Assembly (NCBI GenBank): GCA_903848645.1
Contig: CAINGU010000024.1
Coordinates: forward strand, 1-60,017
Origin: an uncultured cyanobacterium
Lineage (GTDB): Bacteria > Cyanobacteriota > Cyanobacteriia > Cyanobacteriales > Nostocaceae
Direction of reading: 5' to 3'
Length of the DNA stretch: 60,017 nucleotides
Every line of letters begins with the position of its first letter. Positions within the stretch are counted from its first letter, which is position 1. A program made the position numbers and the translations under genes. The notes beneath the pieces are model-generated. The model searched no databases and was not told the DNA's origin. It saw only the letters and a list, made by a program, of their open reading frames with translations. This document shows, piece after piece, positions 9,162 through 17,355 of this stretch.

Positions 9162-9180
9162 GGGCGCAGGGCCTGCGCCC
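9162..9180. repeat. Palindromic repeat (GGGCGCAGG/CCTGCGCCC)
   Basis: A perfect 9-bp inverted repeat with a one-base centre lies between two convergent genes. A sister copy lies at 57433-57451, also between convergent features. It could serve as a bidirectional transcription barrier. Confidence 0.7.
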
Positions 9181-9192
9181 AGTCATGATTTC

Positions 9193-10452
9193 TCATCCTT
9201 CACCTATTTGCTTATTCTTAAATTCCTGTTCCAGTAAATCTGTTTCTGTGGAATAAACAGAATCTTCCTTCCCAATCACTTTTTCTGTGGCAAATTCACG
9301 AGCAAAGGCGATCTTTTTCTGTAAAGAAGTATCTGCACCTGCTAATAATCTAGCTCGTTCTTGACGTTGAAGATTGCGAGTAGAAACTTGATCATTACGT
9401 CGTTTAATCCAAAAATACCGGATTAAAGGAATAGCTAAAAAACCAATACCATAAGCCAATAACAATCCATAAATCCCTTGCACAAAAGCGACTAATCCCC
9501 CAATTTGAGCCGCAATTGTGCCATTTCTTAATAAATTACCTAGAATTAATGCCCCAACAAAATTCACACCTCCTAAACCAGCACTGAGGAGAATTTGTCC
9601 AGAACTAGCTGCACTAAACTTCCAGGAAAATTCATGCAAATATTCAGATATTGAACGCCGCTGTTTTTTACTAGCTCTTATCTGTAATTCTGGGAAATAA
9701 TAAACTATTTGCCCGTCCGAACTTACCTGGGGCATTCCATTAAATCTTACTAGCACAGGTAACATATAATCCTCATATTCCTGTTGATATTTTGCGCCAA
9801 TATCATCTAAATAAGGAGAAATTTGTTCTGCAACTACTGCACCTTGATTATTACTAATCACAGCCCCAATTTCTTCCCAGCGCCGTTGTTCCAAATTGGC
9901 GTTAGGATCACCATCACCAAAGAGAAATGAAAACACCGCTTCAAAAAAATTCATTTCATTATTTTCGCCCCGTTCCCTCCGCCGTTCTTGGTAGGTATCA
10001 CGATGATTTGGGCTAAAATACCAGAATAAATCTGGAAAGAAAAAGAAATTAAAACCTCTAGAATTGCTACTGCGATTGTCATTATCCCGATCTGAACTAG
10101 CAGTCATAATAATGATAATAGTCACAGTAATCAGCAAGATAGAAGCAACTAAAAGAATGCCAAAGGAAATGCGAATTAGGTAAAATAGCACAGACCAAAC
10201 TTTTTTCCACCATTCTTGCAACCGTATTTGCAAGTATTTATTGCGGATAATATCCCGAAAATTTTTGGGGAATTGGTAAACAACGTCACCTGATTCTGCA
10301 ACCTGTAAATGTCCCCCAGCGTCAGCAGCAAGGGCTAATAAACTTTGATTGACTTCAGCTATATTTAATCCTATCTGGGTAGCCACATCACCAACCGTGA
10401 CTCGGTAGCCCAGTTGTTCCACAGAACGCATAATGGCGGGATTGGGAGTCAT
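9193..10452 (-). CDS. Conserved cyanobacterial membrane protein, 419 aa
   Basis: Residues 1-70 look like a small winged-helix domain (YRVTVGDVATQIGLNIAEVN, then a strand pair). One strong membrane helix lies at about 90-115 (ISFGILLVASILLITVTIIIIM). A Ser/Arg/Phe-rich linker leads to a region about 170-270, and two more hydrophobic segments follow at about 290-350 (GLGGVNFVGALILG and FVQGIYGLLLAYGIGFLAIPLI). The tail is soluble and charged. I recognise it as widely conserved in cyanobacteria but know no function. It is convergent with the SpoIID gene and divergent from the next gene. Confidence 0.75.
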   Translation of the reverse strand: MTPNPAIMRSVEQLGYRVTVGDVATQIGLNIAEVNQSLLALAADAGGHLQVAESGDVVYQFPKNFRDIIRNKYLQIRLQEWWKKVWSVLFYLIRISFGILLVASILLITVTIIIIMTASSDRDNDNRSSNSRGFNFFFFPDLFWYFSPNHRDTYQERRRERGENNEMNFFEAVFSFLFGDGDPNANLEQRRWEEIGAVISNNQGAVVAEQISPYLDDIGAKYQQEYEDYMLPVLVRFNGMPQVSSDGQIVYYFPELQIRASKKQRRSISEYLHEFSWKFSAASSGQILLSAGLGGVNFVGALILGNLLRNGTIAAQIGGLVAFVQGIYGLLLAYGIGFLAIPLIRYFWIKRRNDQVSTRNLQRQERARLLAGADTSLQKKIAFAREFATEKVIGKEDSVYSTETDLLEQEFKNKQIGEG

Positions 10453-10579
10453 AAATTTGCCATTTTGTTATATTTTGGTTTACCTTTCTTCAGTATAATT
10501 GAAGCAAAATTTCTTTTCTTTGTGATTCTTAATTGCAATCATACTTTTCACAAATTAGCTAGGATTTATATATACACCT

Positions 10580-11056
10580 ATGGTTCAGTACAGTCTCGCT
10601 CAAAGCCCGGAACTTATCCTTACTGTTCCTGGTAAAGATTCCGCTAAAGCCCGTGATAAAGCCATGGATCAGCTAATGGAACTCATGGAAGCTGGTGAAT
10701 TACCAACGGAACTAGAAGAGGGATTTGGTCCGCAACAATTAATTGAGGTGAAAGAACCAACTACAGATACTTCTAGCCGTGAAGATGAGATTACCCAAGC
10801 AGTGCAAATTCTCAGTAATTTAGCTTCACTGAAATTAAAAGTCCAAGAATCACGCACTGAAGCCCTAGAAATTCGTCAAGCCATTGATGTGCTATTTTCC
10901 GATAAATCGGTAACAGAGGAAGAAATAACCCATCTTAAAGAAGGTTTTAAGGTTCTCAAGAATTTTGCTCAAGCGAATCTGCGTTACCAAGAAGCGAGAG
11001 GAAAAGCAGAACAAGCTAGACAAGTTTTAGATCAGGCTCTCAAATCACCGGAGTAA
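10580..11056 (+). CDS. Conserved cyanobacterial helical protein, 158 aa
   Basis: No named domain is known to me. Residues 1-30 look like a beta-alpha unit (YSLAQSPELILTVPGKDSAKARDKAMDQLMEL). Residues 75-158 are almost wholly helical and charged, probably a coiled coil. No signal peptide or membrane helix is seen. The start ATG follows a 127-bp intergenic region shared with the divergent membrane-protein gene. Composition is like that of its neighbours, so I take it as a real soluble protein. Confidence 0.7.
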   Translation: MVQYSLAQSPELILTVPGKDSAKARDKAMDQLMELMEAGELPTELEEGFGPQQLIEVKEPTTDTSSREDEITQAVQILSNLASLKLKVQESRTEALEIRQAIDVLFSDKSVTEEEITHLKEGFKVLKNFAQANLRYQEARGKAEQARQVLDQALKSPE

Positions 11057-11109
11057 TATTAGATTAGATTCAAGATTTAGACAACTGCTATTTTTGCTCT
11101 ATTTGCGGG

Positions 11110-11168
11110 GGGATAGCGATTCCTAGGTCGCGCTATCTCTTTCGAGACGCTACCGCGAACGCTATCGC
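11110..11168. repeat. Interspersed repeat with GATAGCG inverted arms
   Basis: GATAGCG...CGCTATC arms surround a CCTAGG centre, followed by GACGCTACCGCGAACGCTATCGCC. The GCGAACGCTATC part is shared, in either orientation, with the longer elements at 28478 and 48973. Confidence 0.6.
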
Positions 11169-11398
11169 CACTTCCTCATGATTTCATGAGATACAGTCAG
11201 CAAATCGTAAAGCCTGTAGGGGCGGGGAAACCCCGCCCTAAATTGTATTGCATCAAGCCCAATAACCGCTATAATAGGATTAGCAATAGCAGCAAAAATA
11301 CCATCTCTCTCCTCAATATCTTCGCCCAAAAAAGAGTGCTGATGATTAAATTTGTTCTCTTTCGGTTGGACTATCTCTTCTTGAGGATTGAGATTCAA
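11162..11398 (-). CDS. Possible small protein with a repeat-derived C-terminus
   Basis: The first about 52 residues (starting MNLNPQEEIVQPKENKFN and running through a GIFAAIANPIIAVIG segment) look protein-like. The remaining residues are encoded by the palindromic repeat at 11217-11240 and its flank. One reading is a small gene whose 3' end was replaced by repeat DNA; another is a chance frame. I know no family for it. Confidence 0.25.
   Translation of the reverse strand: MNLNPQEEIVQPKENKFNHQHSFLGEDIEERDGIFAAIANPIIAVIGLDAIQFRAGFPRPYRLYDLLTVSHEIMRKWR
11217..11240. repeat. Palindromic repeat (GGGCGGGG-AAA-CCCCGCCC)
   Basis: An 8-bp perfect GC-rich inverted repeat with an AAA loop. Together with the element at 11110 it fills much of the 409-bp gap between the helical protein and the small membrane protein. 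Confidence 0.7.
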
Positions 11399-11465
11399 TC
11401 ATGTTCAGATAAGATATTTGCATAACCAAACACCTCTGTAATAACACACTATAGAAAAGGCAAAT

Positions 11466-11621
11466 ATGATTAATCTAATTTGGACGGCTGCTGTTGTACT
11501 CTTTGTCCTCTGGCTGTTAGGATTCTCAGTTCATGTCGGGGGTAGCTTAATTCATCTGCTTTTAGTTTTAGCTCTAATTGGAATAGTTTACAATTTACTA
11601 ATTGGTCGCCGCATAGTCTAA
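11466..11621 (+). CDS. Small lmo0937-family membrane protein, 51 aa
   Basis: The 51-residue frame begins MINLIWTAAVVLFVLWLLG, continues with FSVHVGGSLIHLLLVLALIGIV and ends GRRIV. Two hydrophobic helices separated by a Gly/His turn and a basic tail fit the lmo0937 family of tiny membrane proteins, often stress-related, with no known biochemical role. An AAAAGG site lies six bases before the ATG. It precedes the YggT gene on the same strand by 80 bp. Confidence 0.78.
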   Translation: MINLIWTAAVVLFVLWLLGFSVHVGGSLIHLLLVLALIGIVYNLLIGRRIV

Positions 11622-11701
11622 TTTTTGAGGATGCAAGGCTATATCTGAGGTTTGAAGACAAGCACTGAAGTTATAGCCATATTAATAAAAATCCCAAACT
11701 T

Positions 11702-12112
11702 ATGAATAGAAATCCTCGTGAACGCAGTAATTCTGAGCGGAGACAAGAACTTCACAGTGAAGAAGAAACTTTCCGACTACAACAGGAAGAGGGACGACTT
11801 GAATCTGGTAAACGTAGATCTACATTTGCCTGGATTATCAATAGCATTTACCTGCTAGTGGGAATGCTGGAAATCCTGCTGATGTTGCGCTTCTTTCTGC
11901 GTTTTTCTGGGGCAAATACGCAAAATACTTTTGCCCAGTTTATTTACAATCTTTCTGCTCCCTTCATTGCGCCATTTTCCACCTTATTGATCAGTCCTGT
12001 TGCTGGTGGTGGAGCAAATGTTTTTGATGTCAATGTCCTAATTGCAATCATCGTGTATGCTCTCTTAGGCTGGCTCAGTGTACGGATGGTCACATTTCTC
12101 TCTGGTCGGTAG
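11702..12112 (+). CDS. YggT family membrane protein, 136 aa
   Basis: The first 40 residues are charged and rich in Arg, Glu and Gln and probably cytoplasmic. Two membrane segments follow, at about 44-68 (FAWIINSIYLLVGMLEILLMLRFF) and 108-130. The segment FIYNLSAPFIAPF between them is the YggT signature. In cyanobacteria and plastids, YggT/CCB3-type proteins have been tied to membrane organisation, division or cytochrome b6 assembly; which applies here is unknown. The extended charged N-terminus is longer than in the E. coli protein. Confidence 0.85.
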   Translation: MNRNPRERSNSERRQELHSEEETFRLQQEEGRLESGKRRSTFAWIINSIYLLVGMLEILLMLRFFLRFSGANTQNTFAQFIYNLSAPFIAPFSTLLISPVAGGGANVFDVNVLIAIIVYALLGWLSVRMVTFLSGR

Positions 12113-12266
12113 AGAAAAGTTGAAAAATGAGAGGCTTTAATTTAACTACTATTGTTAATCCCTGAGAGTGTCAAGAGTTCTAGAGAAATTTGCCACAGCA
12201 ATGGATGGGTGTGATATTATAGGAAACTGCTACACAAATTTAAAAACAATCACAATTTAAGCGATC

Positions 12267-12536
12267 ATGGCTCTGACGCAACAGCGCAAACAAGAAATAA
12301 TTTCTGGCTTCCAAGTTCATGAAACCGACACCGGTTCGGCTGATGTTCAAATTGCCATGCTAACTGACCGCATTAACAAGCTCAGTCAACATTTGCAAGC
12401 TAACAAAAAAGACCATTCCTCCCGCAGAGGGCTATTGAAGATGATTGGTCAAAGAAAGAGTCTTCTGGCTTATATCCAAGCAGGTAGTCAGGAAAAATAT
12501 AAAGCTTTAATTACTCGTCTCGGTATTCGCGGTTAG
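12267..12536 (+). CDS. rpsO: 30S ribosomal protein S15
   Basis: This primary 16S rRNA-binding protein of the small subunit platform has 89 residues, the normal length. The family sequence is intact: [15 protein letters not shown], then [19 protein letters not shown] and the C-terminal LGIRG. It is followed after 12 bp by the PAM68-type gene, so the two probably share a transcript, linking translation with photosystem II assembly. Confidence 0.97.
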   Translation: MALTQQRKQEIISGFQVHETDTGSADVQIAMLTDRINKLSQHLQANKKDHSSRRGLLKMIGQRKSLLAYIQAGSQEKYKALITRLGIRG

Positions 12537-12548
12537 GAACTAATTCTT

Positions 12549-13019
12549 ATGGCTGCTGAAGAATCGGAACGTAGTCCCCTGCCTTTTGAGCCAAACAAAA
12601 AGCGTCCAAAACCCGCTAAGACTGTAACTAAGTCCGTCATTAAAACCCAAGAAACCCAAGAAAAACCACAACAGCAACGTCGTTATTCTAAACAAGAAAT
12701 GGCGATTCCTGAAGTAGTCAGCCAGCGGATGATTCGTCGAGTGGCTGGTTTTTGCGGTATCCCCACAGCTTTAGGGATTTCTAGTTTGATAGTTAGCTAT
12801 TTGCTAGTTACCTTGGCTGATATCCAACTTCCGCCTATCGCCGTTTTATTGGTGAATATGGGATTGTTTGGTTTGGGAGTGGTGGGAATTACCTATGGTG
12901 TTCTTTCTGCCTCTTGGGATGAAGAAACACCGGGAACTTTTTTCGGTTTTGATGAATTTAGCACCAACTGGGGAAGGATGACCGAAGTTTGGCGTGATAC
13001 CCAGAAAAAGAACGTCTAA
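12549..13019 (+). CDS. PAM68-family photosystem II assembly protein, 156 aa
   Basis: PAM68 (Sll0933 in Synechocystis) helps early photosystem II assembly in the thylakoid. The N-terminal 50 residues are polar, Lys/Pro/Gln-rich and cytoplasmic. Conserved VSQRMIRRVAGFCGIPTALG leads into two membrane helices, about 68-95 and 99-122. The tail ASWDEETPGTFFGFDEF is the best conserved part of the family. It lies 12 bp after rpsO in an apparent operon. Confidence 0.88.
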   Translation: MAAEESERSPLPFEPNKKRPKPAKTVTKSVIKTQETQEKPQQQRRYSKQEMAIPEVVSQRMIRRVAGFCGIPTALGISSLIVSYLLVTLADIQLPPIAVLLVNMGLFGLGVVGITYGVLSASWDEETPGTFFGFDEFSTNWGRMTEVWRDTQKKNV

Positions 13020-13087
13020 CAAGCAGCGTCCAGGTAATAACTGTAATCTGGGGTAAATTGGAAAATGAGTCTTGAAGTTGAATTTTT

Positions 13088-13358
13088 ATGACTTTAACTT
13101 CAAGTTTAAAAGACTATATTTTTCTGGTTTATACCCAATATTCAGCAAAAAATACCTGGCGCTACATTTGTATTTATATGTTTAAAAGAATATGTTTTAA
13201 TTTCTCAAAATGAAGTTAAGGTAGAAGTTTATCGTCAAGATGAACAAGGAAATTGAACTATACAAACTTTGATGAATCGTGATGATAAATTACATTTAGA
13301 TTCCGTTGGGTTGATTCTAGAAATAGCAGAAATATATGAAGATATTATTAATATTTGA
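13088..13358 (+). pseudogene. Remnant of a Uma2-family (PD-(D/E)XK-like) protein
   Basis: The frame beginning at 13188 reads EYVLISQNEVKVEVYRQDE, then GN, a TGA at 13254-13256 where the family has Trp, and continues TIQTLMNRDDKLHLDSVGL and LEIAEIYEDI to a stop. This is the C-terminal half of a cyanobacterial Uma2-type protein. Upstream, SLKDYIFL in another frame matches the preceding family segment, so there is also a frameshift. A 17-bp sequence at 13153-13169 sits at the break and recurs at 17268-17284. The rest of the 13020-13517 gap holds nothing else I recognise. Confidence 0.7.
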
Positions 13359-13517
13359 TTTTCCAATTTAGTTATAGAAAAAAATAGCAGATAGATTAAA
13401 TAAACCACAATTCAGACAGGACTGCGTTGAGGAATATATAAGGTGTAGTGAAGCCTTGGCAAAAAAGATGTATCATAAATCATGAGGAGAAAAATGATAC
13501 CTTAACCAATATTACAA

Positions 13518-13916
13518 ATGGAACCATTAACAACTGGCGCTATTGCTGTTGCGACCGTACTTGCTACCAAAGCTTTGGAAAAAATTGGCGAAAACATTGG
13601 AGACACCTTATCTCACAAAACTCAGCAGTTTTTGGAATTGTTGAAACAGCGACTACCTGGAACTTTCGCAGCTATTGAACAAGCACCAGAACAACCCCTT
13701 AATTATGGTCAAGCTGTACTGGAAATAGAAACCGCAGCGAAAACAGACCCTAATATTAGTCAAGCTATCCAGGAATTGGTCGCAGCAGCAAAAGCAGCAC
13801 AAAATCCTAAAATAGCGGACATTCTAGCGACACCGAACTTAGAGAAATTAGCGGACAAAATTGGTATGGTTGTCATGTCTGGAGGGACAGGAACAATTAA
13901 TACCATGAACTTTTAA
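13518..13916 (+). CDS. Small helical protein with C-terminal motif shared with the downstream NLR-like protein, 132 aa
   Basis: Residues 1-45 are an apolar/amphipathic helical region (EPLTTGAIAVATVLATKAL then EKIGENIGD). Residues 45-105 are helical and Ala/Gln-rich. The last 22 residues run KLADKIGMVVMSGGTGTINT and end MNF. The N-terminus of the NB-ARC/TPR protein encoded 148 bp downstream has the matching KLADKIGAVALPGGTVQVNT. About 14 of 22 positions agree, while synonymous sites differ, so the match looks maintained at protein level. The layout (helical effector, short C-terminal motif, adjacent NLR with the same motif) resembles Bell-domain/NLR pairs joined by bacterial amyloid signalling motifs. 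That assignment is inference. Confidence 0.72.
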   Translation: MEPLTTGAIAVATVLATKALEKIGENIGDTLSHKTQQFLELLKQRLPGTFAAIEQAPEQPLNYGQAVLEIETAAKTDPNISQAIQELVAAAKAAQNPKIADILATPNLEKLADKIGMVVMSGGTGTINTMNF

Positions 13917-13947
13917 CCAGATTTAAAAACTAAAACTTCTGCTTGTG

Positions 13948-14038
13948 GGATAGGCTTCTAGCCTGTCCAAATTTAAGCACAAACATATTTACTTTACAGC
14001 ATTATATCAACAATGGGGTGGGCATCTTGCCTGCCCCA
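13948..14038. repeat. Two palindromic repeats between the paired genes
   Basis: GGATAGGCT-TCT-AGCCTGTCC (13948-13968) and TGGGGTGGGCA-TCT-TGCCTGCCCCA (14014-14038) are imperfect palindromes. The second supplies an upstream ATG in frame with the NLR-like gene, which makes that upstream start doubtful. Confidence 0.65.
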
Positions 14039-14063
14039 CAATATTTTATCAACAATAAACTTT

Positions 14064-16598
14064 ATGACTGACAACTTTAGCAAGTTAGCAGATAAAATAG
14101 GTGCTGTTGCTTTACCAGGTGGTACAGTTCAGGTAAACACAATAAATATTGACGGACAAAAAAAGTTAACCCCCACTAAAGATATACCCTATCGTGGTTC
14201 TGTTCATTTTGTCGGACGAGAAACAGAACTGACAACTATCCATGAAGATTTGCGACGGGGAAATTATGTAGCAATAACCGGAATAGGTGGTTTGGGTAAA
14301 ACTGAATTAGTTACTCAATACGCAACACAATATCAAGATCATTATGATGGCATAATTTGGTTTAATGCTAGACAACGTATTCTCGCAGCAGAAGTATTTG
14401 AGCTTTTTACATTTAAATTCGGTTTGGAAATTCCCCAAACTCAGGGAGAAAAGCTGCTAACTCTCGAACAACAGGTAGCTTGGTGTTGGTTACAATATCC
14501 AGAAACACAAAAACCTGTTTTAATTGTCGTTGATGATTTAACTGATTTAACACAGTTACAAGATGTTGTTCCCCCAGAAACACGCTTTCGGGTTTTGATA
14601 ACCACTCGACAACAACATTTAGACCCTAATTATATTCAAGAACTACCTTTAGAGGTTCTATCACCACCAATAGCATTAGAACTTTTACAAAAGCAATTGG
14701 GAAAAAATCATCAGCGAGTTGTCAATGAACCAGAAACCGCTACAGAAATATGTGAGTTTTTGGGAAATTTACCTTTGGGGATAATTTTAGTCGGAAGTTA
14801 TTTAACAACAGATTTGGGACTTTCTCTAACTCAAATGTTAGAACGGTTGCAAAAACGTAAGTTAGCGGAAGCAGCTTTACAAAAAAAAGAAACTATCAAT
14901 CAAACTCAATTGGGAATTAAAGCCGCTTTTAATTTAACTTGGGAAACACTGGATACTCAAACTCAATATCTGGGAGCATTTTTAAGTTTATTTTCTCCTC
15001 AGTTTATTCTTTGGGATTTGGTAGTTTGGGTAATTGAGTTGGAAGTGGAGAATGAGGAAAAACAACTAATTTGGATAGAGGAAGAATTAACTACCTCTAA
15101 AAACAGACTTTATCAAGTTAACTTTTTACAACCAGAACAAGAATCACCAGAGGCTTATACAATTCATAATTTAGTGCGGTTGTTTTTGCAGGAACAGTTA
15201 GCAGAAGTTGGAGAAAAGCAGCCAATTCTCGAAAGAACTTTTATTACTCCTATGATAGCCGTTGCTAAAGGACTTCCTCAATCACCCACTTCTGAAGATA
15301 TTGAATTTTTCCAGTTATTTGTTGTTCATTGGAAAGATTTAGGAAAACGGTTAATAGATGAAATTAACCAAGAAACAGCAGCAGCAAATAATTTACCAGT
15401 ATCTATGGTTGCTGATGAAATCTTTTGGGTATTTGAAGGGTTAGGAAAATTTTATGAAGGACAAGGATTATATCAAGTAGCAGAATTTTGGTATCAGCAA
15501 TCGGTAAAAGTTTGTCAAACTTTATTTACAGGCGACGATTCTCGTGTTGCTTCTAGCTTGAACAATTTAGCAAATTTTTACCATAAACAAGGAAGATACA
15601 GTGAAGCAGAACTTCTCTGCCTTGAAGCTTTAGAAATGACAAAGCGGCTATTTACAGGCGACCATCCTAATGTTGCTCAAATCTTAAACAATTTAGCAGT
15701 TCTTTACGATAACCAAGGAAAATACAGTGAAGCTGAATTTCTCCACCTTGAAGCTTTAGAAATGACAAAGCGGCTATTTACAGGCGACCATCCTAATGTT
15801 GCTCAAAGCTTGAACAATTTAGCAGTTCTTTACGATAACCAAGGAAAATACAGTGAAGCTGAACCTCTCCACCTTGATGCTTTAGAAATGAAAAAGCGGC
15901 TATTTACAGGCGACCATCCTGATGTTGCTATTAGCTTAAACAATTTAGCAGGTTTTTACTATAAGCAAGGAAAATACAATGAAGCAGAACTTCTCTACCT
16001 TGATGCTTTAGAAATGACAAAGCGGCTATTTACAGGCGACCATCCTGATGTTGCTACTAGCTTGAACAATTTAGCAAGTCTTTACGATAGCCAAGGAAAA
16101 TATAGTAAAGCAGAACCTCTCTACCTTGATGCTTTAGAAATGAAAAAGCGGCTATTTACAAGCGACCATCCTGTTGTTGCTACTATATTAAACAATTTAG
16201 CAAATTTTTACAAAAGCCAAGGAAGATACAGTGAAGCAGAACCTCTCCACCTTGATGCTTTAGAAATGACAAAGCGGCTATTTACAGGCGACCATCCTGA
16301 TGTTGCTACTAGCTTGAACAATTTAGCAAATCTTTACCATAACCAAGGAAGATACAGTGAAGCCGAACCTCTCTACCTTGAAGCTTTAGCTGTATTTGAA
16401 CGAGTGCAAGGAACTAATCACCCCAATACAATAACCGTTAGGAACAACTTGCAACTTTTACAACAGCAACTCATACCTCTTCTTTTTTATATAGGTTTGT
16501 TGAATAATCTATTAGCTGTGTTAACCTTATTATTGCATCGTGTACGACTACTAATCAAACGTATTATTATCTTTTCCTGGGGTTTGTTCCGACGTTAA
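14064..16598 (+). CDS. NB-ARC/TPR STAND protein (NLR-like), 844 aa
   Basis: A signal-transducing P-loop ATPase of the NLR class, probably a conflict or defence sensor. From the ATG at 14064, residues about 5-30 carry the motif shared with the upstream small protein. The NB-ARC domain follows: GIGGLGKTELV with Lys79, LIVVDDLTD with Asp157, RFRVLITTRQ and the GLPL-like LGNLPLGI. A helical/winged-helix region leads to seven 42-residue kinesin-light-chain-type TPRs at 15531-16412, the likely ligand sensor. The C-terminus is hydrophobic (LLFYIGLLNNLLAVLTLLL) and may touch the membrane. An in-frame ATG at 14013 lies inside a palindromic repeat, so I prefer 14064. Confidence 0.88.
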   Translation: MTDNFSKLADKIGAVALPGGTVQVNTINIDGQKKLTPTKDIPYRGSVHFVGRETELTTIHEDLRRGNYVAITGIGGLGKTELVTQYATQYQDHYDGIIWFNARQRILAAEVFELFTFKFGLEIPQTQGEKLLTLEQQVAWCWLQYPETQKPVLIVVDDLTDLTQLQDVVPPETRFRVLITTRQQHLDPNYIQELPLEVLSPPIALELLQKQLGKNHQRVVNEPETATEICEFLGNLPLGIILVGSYLTTDLGLSLTQMLERLQKRKLAEAALQKKETINQTQLGIKAAFNLTWETLDTQTQYLGAFLSLFSPQFILWDLVVWVIELEVENEEKQLIWIEEELTTSKNRLYQVNFLQPEQESPEAYTIHNLVRLFLQEQLAEVGEKQPILERTFITPMIAVAKGLPQSPTSEDIEFFQLFVVHWKDLGKRLIDEINQETAAANNLPVSMVADEIFWVFEGLGKFYEGQGLYQVAEFWYQQSVKVCQTLFTGDDSRVASSLNNLANFYHKQGRYSEAELLCLEALEMTKRLFTGDHPNVAQILNNLAVLYDNQGKYSEAEFLHLEALEMTKRLFTGDHPNVAQSLNNLAVLYDNQGKYSEAEPLHLDALEMKKRLFTGDHPDVAISLNNLAGFYYKQGKYNEAELLYLDALEMTKRLFTGDHPDVATSLNNLASLYDSQGKYSKAEPLYLDALEMKKRLFTSDHPVVATILNNLANFYKSQGRYSEAEPLHLDALEMTKRLFTGDHPDVATSLNNLANLYHNQGRYSEAEPLYLEALAVFERVQGTNHPNTITVRNNLQLLQQQLIPLLFYIGLLNNLLAVLTLLLHRVRLLIKRIIIFSWGLFRR
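15531..16412 (+). repeat. Seven 126-bp tandem repeats (TPR coding)
   Basis: Each unit encodes GDHPxVAxSLNNLAxLY followed by xxQGxYSEAEPLxLxALEMxKRLFT. Units 2-7 are nearly identical in DNA over long stretches, for example ATGACAAAGCGGCTATTTAC. Such identity suggests recent unit gain or homogenisation. Confidence 0.9.
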
Positions 16599-16631
16599 CA
16601 ACAGCTTACTCAACTTTAATAAAGTATCACT

Positions 16632-16762
16632 GTGCAGTTTTATTGTATTGCATTACAAAGATAAATTTTTATTTAACAGTTAAATTAGATTAATTTGCAA
16701 TCTTACTGCATTATATTACAGAATTAAAATTTTACTTTGCAGTTTTATTGTATTGTATTAAA
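16632..16762. repeat. Gap with a 17-bp direct repeat
   Basis: GCAGTTTTATTGTATTG occurs at 16634-16650 and 16739-16755, with TTACTGCATTATATTACAG between them. The rest of the 16599-16942 gap is AT-rich. It includes a common ATCAGGATGTCCAGGATT-type repeat near 16800 and presumably the promoter of the antitoxin gene; I see no gene. Confidence 0.55.
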
Positions 16763-16942
16763 CTAATAACGTAAGTTGCTAGTTAGACACATTGTCAGAA
16801 TCAGGATGTCCAGGATTAAAGGATGAACAGGATTAAGATCAATTTGATTTTAAAGGTAGGGGTTTAGCACTGCTAAAAACTTACACATCTATCTAAAATA
16901 TTTATGCTAGAATATAGTCAAAATGTCTAAAATAGTCATTCT

Positions 16943-17212
16943 ATGCAAACCTATACTCTTACAGATGCTCGAAATAAACATGGTGAAGTTTTTGACAAAG
17001 CTGCTATTGAACCAGTATTACTAACTAAACAATCACGTCCTAGTCATGTCATTATTTCCGCAGATAGCTACCAAAAATTAATTACTCGATTGCAAGAATT
17101 AGAAGATATGCAGTTAGTTCAAAATGCTGAAACTGCTTTGAGTCAATCAAAAATGGTGGGTACAGAGGCTTTTACATCTGCATTGGAGCATTTAGCTAAT
17201 GGCGCGGCTTGA
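16943..17212 (+). CDS. Phd/YefM-family antitoxin, 89 aa
   Basis: Antitoxins of this family bind operator DNA with their N-terminal domain and block a RelE/Doc-type toxin with their C-terminus. The protein opens MQTYTLTDARNKHGEVFDKA and has the family strand RPSHVIISADSYQKLI near residues 33-48; the rest is helical. The gene is intact and full length. Its 3' end overlaps the ATG of a short frame that looks like a toxin start but stops after 31 codons. Confidence 0.85.
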   Translation: MQTYTLTDARNKHGEVFDKAAIEPVLLTKQSRPSHVIISADSYQKLITRLQELEDMQLVQNAETALSQSKMVGTEAFTSALEHLANGAA

Positions 17213-17294
17213 TGGTTTAGCAACTGTTCTTGATTTCCTCAATGGGTTACAACCTAAAATAGCAGCGTACCTGACGCTACATTTTTTTTCATAA
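17199..17294 (+). pseudogene. Truncated toxin gene (RelE/ParE-like start) beside Phd antitoxin
   Basis: The ATG overlaps the antitoxin gene by 14 bases, the usual coupling in such operons. The frame reads DGLATVLDFLNGLQPKIAA, resembling the first helices of RelE/ParE toxins. It then enters the repeat-like sequence TACCTGACGCTACATTT and stops at 17294 after 31 codons. No further toxin sequence is visible before the aroF gene. The family assignment rests on a short fragment and on position. Confidence 0.5.
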
Positions 17295-17355
17295 GTTTTT
17301 GTTGTTAATCTAATAGTTAGTTAATACAAAATTTACTGAAATAAGGAACTCATAA

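Noticed and set aside
10414-10635. Plus-strand ORF between divergent genes
   Set aside because: It overlaps both real genes out of frame and has no features of its own.
14013-14063. Upstream ATG for the NLR-like gene
   Set aside because: These 17 codons are encoded by a palindromic repeat; the ATG at 14064 starts just before the motif shared with the neighbour.
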